Counted from the stretch's first letter, positions 18,366-30,882 are shown. The stretch is 64,000 nt of DNA from Deltaproteobacteria bacterium (GCA_006226595.1 SBGP01000111.1:62001-126000), one strand, 5' to 3'. The notes: a model not told the origin generated them from the letters alone. A program made the numbers and translations.

Positions 18366-19084
18366 GCGTCGTCCTCGACCTGGTCGCCAGTCTTGCCGAA
18401 GCGGCGCTGACGGCGAGCGTAGGCGTCGATGGCCACCTCGAGGTGCGGGCGGCGGAAGTCCGGCCACAGCACGTCGGTCACGTACAGCTCGGAGTACGCA
18501 ACCTGCCACAGCAGGAAGTTCGAGAGGCGCAGCTCACCGCTCGTGCGCACGAGCAGCTCGGGATCAGGGAGATCCGCGGTGTACAGCGCGTTGGACACGG
18601 TCTCTTCGCCGATGTCCTCGGGAGCCAGATCTCCGGCCTGAACGCGAGTGGCGATGTCGCGCACCGCGCTGACCAGCTCGGCCCGGGAGCCATAGGACAG
18701 CGCGAGCGTGAGGTTGAGCCGGGTGTTCTGCGCGGTCGCCTCGGAGACCTGCTCGATGAGGGTGCGAACGGTCGTCGGCAAGCGTCCGAGCTCACCGATC
18801 GCACGCAGGCGGACCTGCTGATCGAGCAGCTCGGAGAGCTCGGTGCGCAGGTAGCGCTCGAGGAGCGCCATCAGCGTCTGCACCTCGTCCTCGGGGCGAC
18901 CCCAGTTCTCGGTGGAGAAGCTGTACAGCGTCAGATACTCGATGCCGAGGGCGCCGCAGGCTCGCACGGCCTCGCGCACGGAGTCGGCACCCGCGGAGTG
19001 CCCCTCGGTCCGGGGAAGGCCGCGCTGCTGTGCCCAGCGCCCGTTGCCGTCCATGATGATCGCGACGTGGCGCGGGACGGACAT
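18362..19084 (-). CDS. uppS: undecaprenyl diphosphate synthase
   Basis: UppS makes the C55 isoprenoid lipid carrier for peptidoglycan and surface glycans. The 240-residue protein has the cis-prenyltransferase signature RHVAIIMDGNGRWAQQRG (catalytic Asp in MDGNGRW), the SFSTENWGRP motif and the C-terminal ELLVRTSGELRLSNFLLWQ. The ATG overlaps the frr stop by one base (TGATG), so translation is coupled. Confidence 0.96.
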   Translation of the reverse strand: MSVPRHVAIIMDGNGRWAQQRGLPRTEGHSAGADSVREAVRACGALGIEYLTLYSFSTENWGRPEDEVQTLMALLERYLRTELSELLDQQVRLRAIGELGRLPTTVRTLIEQVSEATAQNTRLNLTLALSYGSRAELVSAVRDIATRVQAGDLAPEDIGEETVSNALYTADLPDPELLVRTSGELRLSNFLLWQVAYSELYVTDVLWPDFRRPHLEVAIDAYARRQRRFGKTGDQVEDDA

Positions 19085-19644
19085 CAGACCTCCTGGACCT
19101 CGGCCTCCTTCTTGGCGACCTCCTCGTCGACACGCACCACGCCGGCGTCGGTGGCCTCCTGCACCTTCGCGAGCAGACGGCGGGTATCGTCCTCGGAGAT
19201 GTCCCCGTCCTTCTCGGCCGCCTTGAAGATGTCGTTGTACTCGCGGCGCACGTGACGAAGGCGGACCTTGGTCTCCTCACCGACGCGACGCACCTGCTTC
19301 ACCAGGTCCTGGCGACGCTCGGCAGTCAGCGCGGGCACCGGAAGGCGCACGATCTGTCCGTCGCTGGACGGGTTCAGACCAAGGCCAGCGGCGATGATGC
19401 CGCGCTCGATGTCGCTGATCGTCGTCTTGTCCCACGGGGTGATCACGAGCAGGCGCGCATCGGGCGCCTGAATCGTCGCGAGCTGGTTCAGAGGCATCTG
19501 GGTGCCGTAGGTCGCGACGTGCACCAGCACGCTCTCGACGAGGGCCGGCGACGCCCGTCCGGTGCGGATCTTCGCCAGACCGGCCTGCAGGGCCTCGATG
19601 GCCTTGCCCATGTCGTCGCTCATCGCCTCGAGATACTCGTCCAT
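19084..19644 (-). CDS. frr: ribosome recycling factor
   Basis: RRF splits post-termination ribosomes together with EF-G. The 186-residue protein has the typical KAIEALQAGLAKIRTGRASP start, the ITPWDKTTISDIERGI turn, and the C-terminal helix ERRQDLVKQVRRVGEETKVRLR. The ATG at 19644 is preceded by GGAGAGAGG at the right distance; the frame extends 17 codons further up, but that start would overlap the pyrH end and is not RRF-like. It follows pyrH, the conserved order. Confidence 0.96.
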   Translation of the reverse strand: MDEYLEAMSDDMGKAIEALQAGLAKIRTGRASPALVESVLVHVATYGTQMPLNQLATIQAPDARLLVITPWDKTTISDIERGIIAAGLGLNPSSDGQIVRLPVPALTAERRQDLVKQVRRVGEETKVRLRHVRREYNDIFKAAEKDGDISEDDTRRLLAKVQEATDAGVVRVDEEVAKKEAEVQEV

Positions 19645-19691
19645 CGCCTCTCTCCAGTTGACTACAGCGGCTAACCCGCCCTCACGGGGCA

Positions 19692-20414
19692 TCAAGCCCC
19701 AGTTGCGGTCACCAGGGTGCCCACCGGCTCACCACGCGCCGCACGCGCCACGTTGCCAGGCACGTTCAGGTCGAGGACCATGATGGGAAGCTTGTTCTCC
19801 ATGCACATGGAGATGGCGGTCGAGTCCATCACCTTGAGCTCGCGGGAGAGCACGTCGAGGTAGGACAGGCGGTCGAAGCGGACCGCGTCGTCGTGCTTCG
19901 CCGGGTCCTTGTCGTAGACGCCATCGACCTTGGTGGCCTTGAGGATGATGTCGCAGCCGATCTCGGCGGCACGCAGCGCGGCGGCGGTGTCGGTCGAGAA
20001 GTACGGGTTGCCGGTTCCCGCACCGAAGATCACCACGCGTCCCTTTTCGAGGTGACGCACCGCCCGACGGCGAATGTAGGGCTCGGTGACCTGGTGCATC
20101 TGGATGGCACTCATCACGCGGGTGTAGCACCCGCGCTGCTCGAGCGCGTCCTGCAGCGCCAGCGAGTTGATCACCGTGGCGAGCATGCCCATGTAGTCGG
20201 CCTGCGCCCGATCCATGCCCTTCGCGGCGCCGGCGAGCCCGCGGAAGATGTTGCCGCCACCGATGACGATGCTGATCTGCAGCCCGGAGTCGGACAGCTC
20301 GTGCACTTCCTCGGCCAGTCGCGCGAGCATGAACTGGTCGATTCCCTGGCCGCCATCCCCGGCGAGCATCTCGCCAGACAGCTTGAGCATGATGCTCTTG
20401 TAGGCGAAGTCCAC
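19692..20414 (-). CDS. pyrH: UMP kinase
   Basis: PyrH phosphorylates UMP to UDP. The 240-residue protein shows [11 protein letters not shown], the [11 protein letters not shown] loop, [21 protein letters not shown] and the [15 protein letters not shown] segment of bacterial UMP kinases. It starts with GTG at 20414, 5 bases after a strong GGAGG. A perfect terminator separates it from tsf upstream, so it may have its own promoter or rely on read-through. Confidence 0.96.
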   Translation of the reverse strand: MDFAYKSIMLKLSGEMLAGDGGQGIDQFMLARLAEEVHELSDSGLQISIVIGGGNIFRGLAGAAKGMDRAQADYMGMLATVINSLALQDALEQRGCYTRVMSAIQMHQVTEPYIRRRAVRHLEKGRVVIFGAGTGNPYFSTDTAAALRAAEIGCDIILKATKVDGVYDKDPAKHDDAVRFDRLSYLDVLSRELKVMDSTAISMCMENKLPIMVLDLNVPGNVARAARGEPVGTLVTATGA

Positions 20415-20486
20415 GTGCGCCTCCCTCGGTCGTCGCCGACCCTAGTCCCGCCGTGTGGCGGGGTCGTCACGCCCCGATTTCGAGGC

Positions 20487-20512
20487 AAAAAAAAGGGCGG
20501 CCGAAGCCGCCC
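20487..20512 (-). terminator. strong intrinsic terminator after tsf
   Basis: A perfect 7-base GGGCGGC/GCCGCCC stem with a TTCG tetraloop is followed by eight T on the minus strand, 8 bases after the tsf stop. This is the clearest rho-independent terminator in the window. Confidence 0.9.
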
Positions 20513-20520
20513 TGATTTCC

Positions 20521-21165
20521 TTACTGGCCAGCGGCCGCAGCCACTTCCGCAGCGAAGTCGTCCTGCTTCTTCTCGAGACCCTCGCCGAGCACGAAGCGCG
20601 CGAAGCGACGGACCTTGAGGTTCTCGCCGATGCGGGCCACCGCGTCGGTGAGCATCTGCTCGACGGTCTTGCTGTCGTCCTTGACGAACTTCTGCTCGAG
20701 GAGGCAGATGTCCTCGTAGAACTTGCCGATACGGCCCTCGACGATCTTCTCGGCGATGTGAGCGGGCTTGCCCTCCTCCATCACGCGAGCGATCTGGACT
20801 TCCTTCTCCTTGGCGACGGCGTCCTCGGGGACCTCGTCACGGGAGACGTACTCGGGCGCGGCGGCCGCGATGTGCATCGCGATGTCCTGAACGAGCTCCT
20901 GGAAGCCCTCGTTCTTCGCGACGAAGTCGGTCTCGCAGTTGACCTCGATCAGCACGCCGATCTTGCCGCCGGCGTGGATGTAGCTGTGCACCAGGCCCTC
21001 GGTCGCCGCGCGGGTCGCCTTCTTGGCGGCCTTCGCGATGCCCTTGGCGCGGAGCCAGTCCACAGCCTTGTCGATGTCCTCGCCGCTCTCGGCGAGCGCC
21101 TTCTTGCAGTCCAGGATGCCAGCGCCGGTGCGGGCGCGCAGCTCCTTGATCTCGGCCATGCCCAT
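20521..21165 (-). CDS. tsf: translation elongation factor Ts
   Basis: EF-Ts exchanges GDP for GTP on EF-Tu. The 214-residue protein has the N-terminal UBA-like helix (KELRARTGAGILDCKKAL) and the EVNCETDFVAKNEGF core. It is a short EF-Ts compared with the 283 residues of E. coli. Two in-frame ATGs (21165 and 21159) are possible; GAGG is 8 bases before the first. It follows rpsB and is closed by a strong terminator. Confidence 0.95.
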   Translation of the reverse strand: MGMAEIKELRARTGAGILDCKKALAESGEDIDKAVDWLRAKGIAKAAKKATRAATEGLVHSYIHAGGKIGVLIEVNCETDFVAKNEGFQELVQDIAMHIAAAAPEYVSRDEVPEDAVAKEKEVQIARVMEEGKPAHIAEKIVEGRIGKFYEDICLLEQKFVKDDSKTVEQMLTDAVARIGENLKVRRFARFVLGEGLEKKQDDFAAEVAAAAGQ

Positions 21166-21271
21166 GAGTGTGTCCTCGGCAGGGCCCCGAAAAGTGGGGC
21201 GAATGGGAGTTGGGGTCGGAGGGACTCGCCGCCCCTCCAGAAGTGAGAGCACGGGGCCGAAGCCCCGCGAA

Positions 21272-22069
21272 TCAGGCCTCGGCGCCCTCTTCCGGGTCGG
21301 CCGACGCGCCACCGCGCTTGATGACCTCGACGGAGGCCTCGTCGGCCTGCTCGCCGCCGCCGACGTACACCTCGTTCTGGCGGGAACGGGAGGTCGAGCG
21401 GCCCTCGGCGATCGCGTCCGCGAGCGCGCCGGTGAACAGGCGGATGCTCTTGATCGCGTCGTCGTTGCCGGGGATGACGTAGTCGACGCCGGCCGGGTCA
21501 CAGTTGGTGTCGCAGAGGGCGACCACCGGGATGCCCAGCTTCTGGGCCTCGTCGATGGCGATGTGCTCCTTCTTCGGGTCGATCACGAAGATCGCCGCGG
21601 GGAGGCCCTTCATGTTCTTGATGCCGCCGAGGTTGCGGTCCATCTTGGCGATCTCGCGGGAGAGCTCGAGAGCCTCCTTCTTGGTGAGAAGGTCGAAACG
21701 ACCCTCGGCGCGCGCCGCCTCGAGCTGCGTGAGGCGCTCGATGGACTTCTTGACGGTCTGGAAGTTCGTGAGGGTGCCACCGAGCCAGCGGTGGTTCACG
21801 AAGTGCATGCCACAACGGGCGGACTCCTCGGCGACGATGTCGCGGGCCGCGCGCTTGGTGCCGACGAAGAGGATCTGGCCGCCCTGGCCAGCCTTGGCGC
21901 CCAGGAAGCGGGTGGCCTCGACCAGGCCGCGAGCGGTCTGCTGCAGGTCGATGATGTGGATGCCGTTCTTCGAGCCGTAGATGTACGGCTTCATCTTCGG
22001 GTTCCAGCGACGGGTCTGGTGGCCGAAGTGGACGCCGGCCTCGAGGAGGTCGCGGAGCGAGACGTTCAT
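21272..22069 (-). CDS. rpsB: 30S ribosomal protein S2
   Basis: This 265-residue protein is S2, with [20 protein letters not shown] at the N-terminus, [18 protein letters not shown], and [24 protein letters not shown]. The last 40 residues, a Ser/Gly/Glu tail, go beyond the conserved fold. It is the first gene of rpsB-tsf. The 242-base region upstream of its ATG probably holds its promoter and leader; no clear boxes were found. Confidence 0.97.
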   Translation of the reverse strand: MNVSLRDLLEAGVHFGHQTRRWNPKMKPYIYGSKNGIHIIDLQQTARGLVEATRFLGAKAGQGGQILFVGTKRAARDIVAEESARCGMHFVNHRWLGGTLTNFQTVKKSIERLTQLEAARAEGRFDLLTKKEALELSREIAKMDRNLGGIKNMKGLPAAIFVIDPKKEHIAIDEAQKLGIPVVALCDTNCDPAGVDYVIPGNDDAIKSIRLFTGALADAIAEGRSTSRSRQNEVYVGGGEQADEASVEVIKRGGASADPEEGAEA

Positions 22070-22267
22070 GATGTCATCCTGGTCGCCATGCGGCGATCGC
22101 GGTCGGCGTCGCTGGTTCGTTTCGAAGCGGGCCGACCGGCCCTATGGGGCGTTTGGTTTGGCTACCACCGGCGCGGCGTCCGACCTCCGAGGAGGCACCG
22201 AGGACGACGGCGGGATCCGGTGTGTGACTTACGCTGGGAAGCCCAGCGGTCGACGCGAGTAGCACGG

Positions 22268-22311
22268 CCCCCGTCAGGGGGCAAGCGACCCGCGTCCAGG
22301 GGTGCCGCGGG

Positions 22312-22312
<1 letters not shown>
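22268..22312 (-). terminator. tandem hairpins after secA
   Basis: Two GC hairpins follow the secA stop at once: GACCCGCG/CGCGGGTC with an 11-base loop, then GCCCCC/GGGGGC with a four-base loop. Neither has a T-tract, so termination is plausible but not certain. Confidence 0.4.
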
Positions 22313-25062
<2,750 letters not shown>

Positions 25063-25192
25063 CTCGTCTCCGTGCGGGCGCCGTACTTACCCGGCGACGG
25101 GTCAACCTGCACACGACGGGACCGACGACAAGCCCGGAAATCGCCGAAGTTCGAGGCTCCGCGGCGGACGAGCACGCGAATTCGAGTTCGAC

Positions 25193-26167
25193 TCAGCGCT
25201 GGATGTAGTCCAGCGGATCGACGGCCTGACCGTCCAGGCGCACCTCGAAGTGCAGGTGCGGGCCGCTTACACGACCCGTGGAGCCGACGCGACCGATCAG
25301 CTGGCCGCGCTCGACGATGTCCCCTTCCTCGACGTGCAGCAGGCTGCAGTGCGCGTAGGTCGTGGTGATGCCGAAGCCGTGGTCGAGCAGGATCTTCTTG
25401 CCGTAGCCGCTGACCGTGCGGGACTCGACGACCCGACCCGAGGCCGCCGCGTAGATCGGTGCGCCGCGCTTGTTCGAGATGTCGATGCCCGCGTGGAAGG
25501 CCCACTGCCGACGGTCGAGCGGGTCGCGGCGATAGCCGAAGGTCGAGGTGAGCTGACCCTTGGCCGGCCAGCGACTCGGAAGTGCTTCCTCGAGAGCGCG
25601 CAGCTCCTCGAGTTCTTCGACGATCCAGGACACGTCGGGCTCGGCCGCTTCCATCGTCGACAGGAAGGTGTCGGCGCGCGCGTCGAGCGCGGCGGCCCAC
25701 TCCTCGGCGGGGCGCAGATCGGGACGCGCATCGTCGAGGAGCAGCATCTCGTCGGCCTGAGCGAGGCCATCGAGGCCCGGCCGTGCCGCCGGAACGTCCT
25801 CGATCTCGCCTTCGCCCTCACCCATGGTGTGGTGCAGCGGGCCCGAAGGTCCGAGCGGATCGGTCAGCGAGCGCAGCTGGGCGTCGTACAGGCGCAGCCG
25901 CAGGAGCAGCCGGTCCATCTCGTCGACCCGCGCGTCCATCTGCTCGAGCGAGCCCTTGAGCTCGAGGTTCTCTTCGACGAGCTGCGGGTAGGTCAGCGAC
26001 CGCGGCAGCGCCACGCCGAAGGCGATGACGATCAGCGCACCGACGCCGATGAGCGACCGCACCTGGCGCTTGAGGCCCTGGTTCTGCTCACGCAGACGCA
26101 CGAGCTCGGAGCTCTCGCCCGGCCCGTCCAAGGACTCGGAGGTCGCGCCGGCGTCGAGTTCGCTCAC
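25193..26167 (-). CDS. membrane-anchored M23 (LytM) peptidase with coiled coil
   Basis: This 324-residue protein has one transmembrane segment (about 38-58), a predicted coiled coil (about 62-100), an acidic linker and a C-terminal LytM domain (about 200-324). The zinc ligands are present: H225 and D229 in HAGID, and H304-x-H306 in HLHFE. It is therefore likely an active peptidoglycan endopeptidase facing the periplasm. The GTG at 26167 overlaps the phosphatase stop by 4 bases (GTGA), implying coupled translation of a phosphatase and a wall hydrolase. The specific substrate is unknown. Confidence 0.9.
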   Translation of the reverse strand: MSELDAGATSESLDGPGESSELVRLREQNQGLKRQVRSLIGVGALIVIAFGVALPRSLTYPQLVEENLELKGSLEQMDARVDEMDRLLLRLRLYDAQLRSLTDPLGPSGPLHHTMGEGEGEIEDVPAARPGLDGLAQADEMLLLDDARPDLRPAEEWAAALDARADTFLSTMEAAEPDVSWIVEELEELRALEEALPSRWPAKGQLTSTFGYRRDPLDRRQWAFHAGIDISNKRGAPIYAAASGRVVESRTVSGYGKKILLDHGFGITTTYAHCSLLHVEEGDIVERGQLIGRVGSTGRVSGPHLHFEVRLDGQAVDPLDYIQR

Positions 26168-26919
26168 TCCACGCTCTCCACGCGGACGATGATCACGGTG
26201 ATGTTGTCCTCACCGCCGCGCTCACAGGCCATCTCGATGAGGTGGCGCGCGGAGTCCTGGAGCGAAGAGCCGATCTGCTCGCCGAGCTCGTCGCCGTCGA
26301 CGTGACCCGACAGGCCGTCGCTGCACAGCAGGAACTCGTCGCCGATGTTCAGCGGGAGGACGGAGATGTCGACCTCGACGTCCTCCTGGTAGCCAAGCGA
26401 GCGCGTGATCACGTTGCGCATCTTGTGATTCTTGGCTTCTTCGGCGGTGATCAGGCCAGCCTTGAGCTTCTCGTTGACCAGGCTGTGGTCCTCGGTCACC
26501 TGCTCGATCTTGCCCTCGCGCTTGCGGTACACGCGGCTGTCGCCGACGTGCGCGACGAAGGCCTGGCCGTTCGACACGAGCACGGCCACCGCGGTGGTGC
26601 CCATGCCGTGGAACTCGCGCTCTTCGCGCGCCTTCTCGAAGATCCGGCGTCCCGCGAGGCGGATCGCGTACTTCAGGCGCTCGCGGGTGACCTCGACCGG
26701 GTCGTCGGAGTCGACCGGAATGTCGTCGTGGAGCTCCATCGAGGTCACGATCTCCTCGACGGTGTTCACGCAGATCGCGCTGGCGTACTCGCCGCCAGCG
26801 TGGCCTCCCATGCCATCCGCGACCACGAACAGGGAGAGCTCCTCATTGATGAGGTAGTTGTCCTCGTTGTGTCCGCGCTTGAGGCCAACGTCGGTCATCC
26901 CGACGGATGCGATCCGCAT
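26164..26919 (-). CDS. PP2C-type Ser/Thr protein phosphatase, Stp-like
   Basis: This 251-residue protein has all the PP2C metal and core motifs: GLKRGHNEDN, FVVADGMGGHAGG, GMGTTAVAVLV, VAHVGDSRVYR, LLCSDGLSGHV and GGEDNITVIIV. Bacterial enzymes of this type (Stp/PrpC) reverse Hanks-type kinase phosphorylation and need two Mn/Mg ions. AAGGAG lies 8 bases before the ATG. No kinase gene is adjacent in this window. Confidence 0.94.
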   Translation of the reverse strand: MRIASVGMTDVGLKRGHNEDNYLINEELSLFVVADGMGGHAGGEYASAICVNTVEEIVTSMELHDDIPVDSDDPVEVTRERLKYAIRLAGRRIFEKAREEREFHGMGTTAVAVLVSNGQAFVAHVGDSRVYRKREGKIEQVTEDHSLVNEKLKAGLITAEEAKNHKMRNVITRSLGYQEDVEVDISVLPLNIGDEFLLCSDGLSGHVDGDELGEQIGSSLQDSARHLIEMACERGGEDNITVIIVRVESVE

Positions 26920-27003
26920 GCGCTCTCTCCTTTGGCCGTGTACCCGTCACGCACTGGAAACGACGGCTACTAACGGATCATGCCAGAGCGCGCCCGCGGC
27001 GTG

Positions 27004-27840
27004 TCAGCTCGACGCGCTCTCGGAGTCCGCGAGGGCCTCGGCGAGGGCGACGAATGCGGCATGGTCGAGCGTCTCGGCCCTGGCCTTCGGATCGACGCCT
27101 GCGCGCTCGACCGCCTGGCGGGAGCGCTCCTTGCCGAACACGGTCGTCAAGCTGTTGACCAGGGTCTTCCGACGCTGGCTGAAGCCGGCGCGCACGACGC
27201 GATCGAAGAAGTCCATGCTCACCCGACCGGTGCGCGGGGCGTCGTACAGATCGATGCGCACGACAGCCGACTCGACCTTCGGCGGCGGATGGAAGGCCTC
27301 GGGGGGCACGCCGAGCAGCCACCGCGCCTGGCCGCGGGCGGCGATCTGCACGGTGAGCGAGCCGTACGTCCGCGAGCCGGGCTCGGCGAGCATGCGCTGC
27401 ACGACCTCGCGCTGGAGCATGACCGTGATCGTGCTCACCTTCTCGGGGACGTCGATCAACCGGAGCACAAGCTGTGTGCCCACGTTGTACGGCAGGTTCG
27501 CGACCACCTTGGCGGGCGGGTTCGGGATCGCCTCGTCGAGATCGACGGTCATCGCGTCGCCCTCGATCAGCCGGATGTCCGGCTCGCGCTCGCGCAGGAA
27601 GGCCGCGAGATCGCGGTCGCGCTCGACCTCGGTCACCTTGGCGCCCGCGGAGAGAAGGGCGCGCGTGAGCACGCCGAGTCCCGGTCCGATCTCGAGGACC
27701 TCGTCCCCTTCCTCGACCCGGGCTCCGCGAACGATGCGGGCGACGATCGACGGTCGCGCCAGGAAGTGCTGACCGAAGCGCTTGCGCGCACGCTGCTCGA
27801 GCGCCCGCAGGAGTACCGCCGGGTGGAGCTCTTCGCTCAT
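27004..27840 (-). CDS. rsmA: 16S rRNA dimethyladenosine transferase
   Basis: RsmA dimethylates A1518 and A1519 of 16S rRNA late in 30S assembly. The 278-residue protein has the KRFGQHFLARP start, the SAM-binding EVLEIGPGLGVLTRAL, and the catalytic NLPYNVGTQL. The ATG at 27840 overlaps the tsaD stop (ATGA). The open frame reaches 35 codons upstream into tsaD without family similarity. Confidence 0.95.
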   Translation of the reverse strand: MSEELHPAVLLRALEQRARKRFGQHFLARPSIVARIVRGARVEEGDEVLEIGPGLGVLTRALLSAGAKVTEVERDRDLAAFLREREPDIRLIEGDAMTVDLDEAIPNPPAKVVANLPYNVGTQLVLRLIDVPEKVSTITVMLQREVVQRMLAEPGSRTYGSLTVQIAARGQARWLLGVPPEAFHPPPKVESAVVRIDLYDAPRTGRVSMDFFDRVVRAGFSQRRKTLVNSLTTVFGKERSRQAVERAGVDPKARAETLDHAAFVALAEALADSESASS

Positions 27841-28799
27841 GCCACTCTCCACCCCGGGCGTGCGCCCGAGTCCAGTCCATGGCGCTCGCCGCGGATCAGC
27901 CGCTGACGGCCCGCGTTGGCGATCATCGCGCCGTTGTCGGTGCACCGGCTGCGCGGCGGCAGGAACACCTCGAGATCGAGCTCGGCCGCGCGCCGGCGGA
28001 GCTCGGAGTTCGCGGCCACCCCGCCGGCCAGCGCCAGGCGCCGCACGCCCGTCCGGTCGGAGGCCTGCTGCACACGCGCCAGCAGGCAGTCGACGACCGC
28101 CGCCTGAAAGCTCGCGCAGACGTTGGCGTCCGTGTCCCGGTTCGCGCCCTTCACATGGGTGCGCACCGCCGTCTTCAGGCCCGAGAACGACCAGTCGTGC
28201 TCGTTGGGCAACGGCCGCGGAAACGGCACGGCGGTGGGATCGCCCTCGGCGGCGAGCCGATCGACCACGGGGCCGCCCGGGTAGCCGAGGCGCATGAGGC
28301 GAGCGCTCTTGTCGAAGGCCTCGCCAGCAGCGTCGTCGATGGTCTCGGCGAGCACTTCGTAGTCGCCGACATCGCGCGCCAGGTACAGCGTGGTGTGCCC
28401 CCCGCTGACGACGAGGCCCAGGAACGGAAAGGCCGGGGCGGGGTCCTCCAGCAGCGCCGAGAGAAGGTGTCCCTCGAGGTGGTTCACACCCACGAAAGGC
28501 ACGTCCCAGGCCGCTGCCAGCCCCTTGGCGAAGGACAGCCCGACGAGCACGGCGCCGATCAGACCCGGTCCGGCCGTGGCCGCCACCGCATCGGGGCGCT
28601 CGATGCCCGCCTTGTCGAGGGCCGCTCGCACCACCGCGCCGATCTTCTCGACGTGGGCCCGCGACGCGAGCTCGGGGACGACCCCGCCGTACTCCGCGTG
28701 CACCTCCTGGCTGTGCACCACGTCGGAGAGCACGCCCGCCGCGCTGACCACACTGGCTGCCGTCTCGTCGCAGCTCGTCTCGATTCCGAGTACCTTCAT
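27837..28799 (-). CDS. tsaD: tRNA N6-threonylcarbamoyltransferase TsaD
   Basis: TsaD transfers the threonylcarbamoyl group to A37 of tRNA. The 320-residue protein has the start VLGIETSCDETAASVV, PGLIGAVLVGLSFAKGLA, the metal-ligand segment NHLEGHLLSALL, VVSGGHT and the ALAGGVAANSELRRR loop. The ATG at 28799 is chosen because the open frame further upstream is antisense to the divergent oxidoreductase gene. Its partner TsaB is at 15179-15835. Confidence 0.95.
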   Translation of the reverse strand: MKVLGIETSCDETAASVVSAAGVLSDVVHSQEVHAEYGGVVPELASRAHVEKIGAVVRAALDKAGIERPDAVAATAGPGLIGAVLVGLSFAKGLAAAWDVPFVGVNHLEGHLLSALLEDPAPAFPFLGLVVSGGHTTLYLARDVGDYEVLAETIDDAAGEAFDKSARLMRLGYPGGPVVDRLAAEGDPTAVPFPRPLPNEHDWSFSGLKTAVRTHVKGANRDTDANVCASFQAAVVDCLLARVQQASDRTGVRRLALAGGVAANSELRRRAAELDLEVFLPPRSRCTDNGAMIANAGRQRLIRGERHGLDSGARPGWRVA

Positions 28800-28889
28800 G
28801 CGCTGCCCACTACCCGAACCGGGGCGAGTTCGCCCGTGAAACGCATCCCGCTGCTCGGCGGACGTCAGGGTCCAAACCTCGGAGAATCC

Positions 28890-30002
28890 ATGCACATCGC
28901 CATCGTCGGTGCAGGCCCCATCGGAATCGAAGCCGCCCTCGCCGCCCGCGAGAAGGGACACGAGGTCGACGTGTACGAGGCCGGCGCGATCGGTCAGGGC
29001 ATGCGCGACTGGGGGCACATCCGCCTGTTCACGCCGTGGTCGATGAACACCACGGTCCGCGGTCGCAAGGCGCTCGGCCTCGACCTCGCCGAGGGCTGCC
29101 CTACCGGCGCGGAGCTCGTGGAGCACTACCTCGCGCCTCTCGGCGACCGGCTCGGCGTGCACGAGCATCACCGGCTCGTCGCTGCGACCCGCGGGGCGCT
29201 TCGCAAGCCCCAGGAGATCGGCGGCGGCGCTCGTCACGACACGCCGTTTCGGCTGCTGTTCGACACGCCCGACGGCGAGGTCGTCGTCGAGGCCGACGCG
29301 CTCTTCGACTGCACCGGCGTCACCGCCACACCGAACCCGGCGGGCGTCGGCGGCATCCTCGCCCCCGGAGAGCGCGCGGCGGCGGCGGCAGGCCGCGTGC
29401 ACCGCGGATTCCCTACCCTCGCCGACCTGGGACCCGGACGCATCGCCGTCCTCGGTGCCGGCGCCACCGGCGCGACCCACGTGACCCGCCTGCGCGACGC
29501 CGGCCGCGAGGTGGTGTGGCTCACGGGGGCCGAGGCCCCGGCGTTCGCATCACCCGAGGACGACCGACTGCCCGAGCGGCGTGCACTGTGGCTCGCCGCG
29601 CGCGAGGCCCGGGACGCGGTGGAGTGGCTCGCGGACGCCGCCATCGCGCGCATCGACACCACAGAGGACGGGCTGGTCCTGCACCTCGCGGACGGCCGTC
29701 TCACCCGAGTCGCCCACCTCGTCGTCGCCACTGGCTTTCGGCCCGACCTCGGCCTCACGCGCGAGCTTCAGGTGCACCACTGCTACGCGAGCGAGGGGCC
29801 GATGAAGCTCGCGGCCGCCCTGCTCTCGGCATCGGGTGGCGGCGGCGATTGCCTCGACCAGACCAGCCAGGGCCCCGCCGTCCTCGTCAGCCCCGAGCCA
29901 CGCTTCTTCGTGCTCGGCGCGAAGAGCTACGGCCGCCGCAACGACTTCCTGCTGCAGATGGGCTTCGCCCAGGTCGAGGACGCCCTCAGCCTCCTCGGGT
30001 GA
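28890..30002 (+). CDS. FAD/NAD(P)-dependent oxidoreductase of unknown substrate
   Basis: The 370-residue protein has an N-terminal FAD-binding Rossmann motif (IAIVGAGPIGIEAALAAREKG) and a second dinucleotide motif near the middle (IAVLGAGATGATHVTRLRDAG). A conserved LVVATGFRPD segment follows, a plan typical of flavin monooxygenases and pyridine nucleotide-disulfide-type reductases. A redox CxxC pair is absent, which argues against thioredoxin reductase. GGAG lies 6 bases before the ATG. Its 3' end overlaps the convergent peptidase gene by 17 bases. The substrate is unknown. Confidence 0.85.
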   Translation: MHIAIVGAGPIGIEAALAAREKGHEVDVYEAGAIGQGMRDWGHIRLFTPWSMNTTVRGRKALGLDLAEGCPTGAELVEHYLAPLGDRLGVHEHHRLVAATRGALRKPQEIGGGARHDTPFRLLFDTPDGEVVVEADALFDCTGVTATPNPAGVGGILAPGERAAAAAGRVHRGFPTLADLGPGRIAVLGAGATGATHVTRLRDAGREVVWLTGAEAPAFASPEDDRLPERRALWLAAREARDAVEWLADAAIARIDTTEDGLVLHLADGRLTRVAHLVVATGFRPDLGLTRELQVHHCYASEGPMKLAAALLSASGGGGDCLDQTSQGPAVLVSPEPRFFVLGAKSYGRRNDFLLQMGFAQVEDALSLLG

Positions 30003-30882
30003 CCCCGCGAACGATGGCCCGCGCGACGATCACCGCTGCAGCGTGGCCCAGCCGGGTGAGCATGCCAGCCTCCACCGGCGTTCCCTTGCCCGTCGAGACG
30101 CAGAACACGGTGTCGCCGTCGAAGGGTGAGAACGCCGGGTAGGTCGCACGCGCGAGGCCCGCACTCGCCATCTTCGCGAGGATCTTGCACTGCGACTTGG
30201 TCATCGGCGCGTCGGTGACGACCACCACCAGGGTCGTCTGCCCCCGCGGATTGAGCGGGTTCGACGGCGCCTCTTCGGGATGGAGCAGGCCGATCGGCGG
30301 AGGGCCCGCGACGAAGGCACCCGTCTCGGGATCGCGAATGCTGCCGAGCGCGTTCACCGCGGCGCCCGCACCCAGCGTGTAGTCGTCGATCACGTAGCCC
30401 GAACAGCCAAAGCCTCCGGGTTCCGAGCCGCCTGCGAACTTGGCGACCGTAGCTCCGGCGCCAGCTCCGAGGCGCCCTTCCGCGAGGGGGCGGGACGACG
30501 CTGCCTCCGCCGCGTGTCGACCGGCTTCGGCATCGGGCCGCCACGGGCCCCGCTCGAGGTCGAACAACACCGCAGCGGGCACGATGGGCACCGCGCCGTG
30601 CGGCGTCTGAAAGCCGATGCCCTGCTCGGCGAGAACCGCCATGACGCCATCGGCCGCCGACAAGCCGAATGCCGAGCCGCCCGAGAGCGACAGACCATGG
30701 ATGTGCGGCGCAAGCTGGTCGGACTCGAGCACCGCGAGCTCGCGGCTGCCGGCGGCGCTACCGGGGGCCCACACGCCGGCCACCGCTCCCTCGGGAAACA
30801 GGAACGCGGTGCACCCGGTGGTGCCGCGCTCGTGCGTCCAGTGCCCCGCGAACACACCAGGAACGGAGGTCGGAGAAGACAT
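29986..30882 (-). CDS. P1-family (DmpA-like) N-terminal nucleophile peptidase
   Basis: This 298-residue protein matches the DmpA/BapA P1 family: GLSLSGGSAFGLSAADGVMAVL, AGAGATVAKF, GSEPGGFG, and the autocleavage-site region NPRGQTTLVVVVTDAP. In this family, self-cleavage before a Ser/Thr frees the nucleophile of an aminopeptidase. The usual N-T-T is Q-T-T here, which keeps the Thr. The ATG overlaps the upstream multihaem gene's stop by one base (TGATG), so the two are coupled. Confidence 0.88.
   Translation of the reverse strand: MSSPTSVPGVFAGHWTHERGTTGCTAFLFPEGAVAGVWAPGSAAGSRELAVLESDQLAPHIHGLSLSGGSAFGLSAADGVMAVLAEQGIGFQTPHGAVPIVPAAVLFDLERGPWRPDAEAGRHAAEAASSRPLAEGRLGAGAGATVAKFAGGSEPGGFGCSGYVIDDYTLGAGAAVNALGSIRDPETGAFVAGPPPIGLLHPEEAPSNPLNPRGQTTLVVVVTDAPMTKSQCKILAKMASAGLARATYPAFSPFDGDTVFCVSTGKGTPVEAGMLTRLGHAAAVIVARAIVRGVTRGG

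Noticed and set aside
28890-30002. Thioredoxin reductase call for the FAD oxidoreductase
   Set aside because: Two Rossmann motifs are present but no redox-active CxxC pair is seen.
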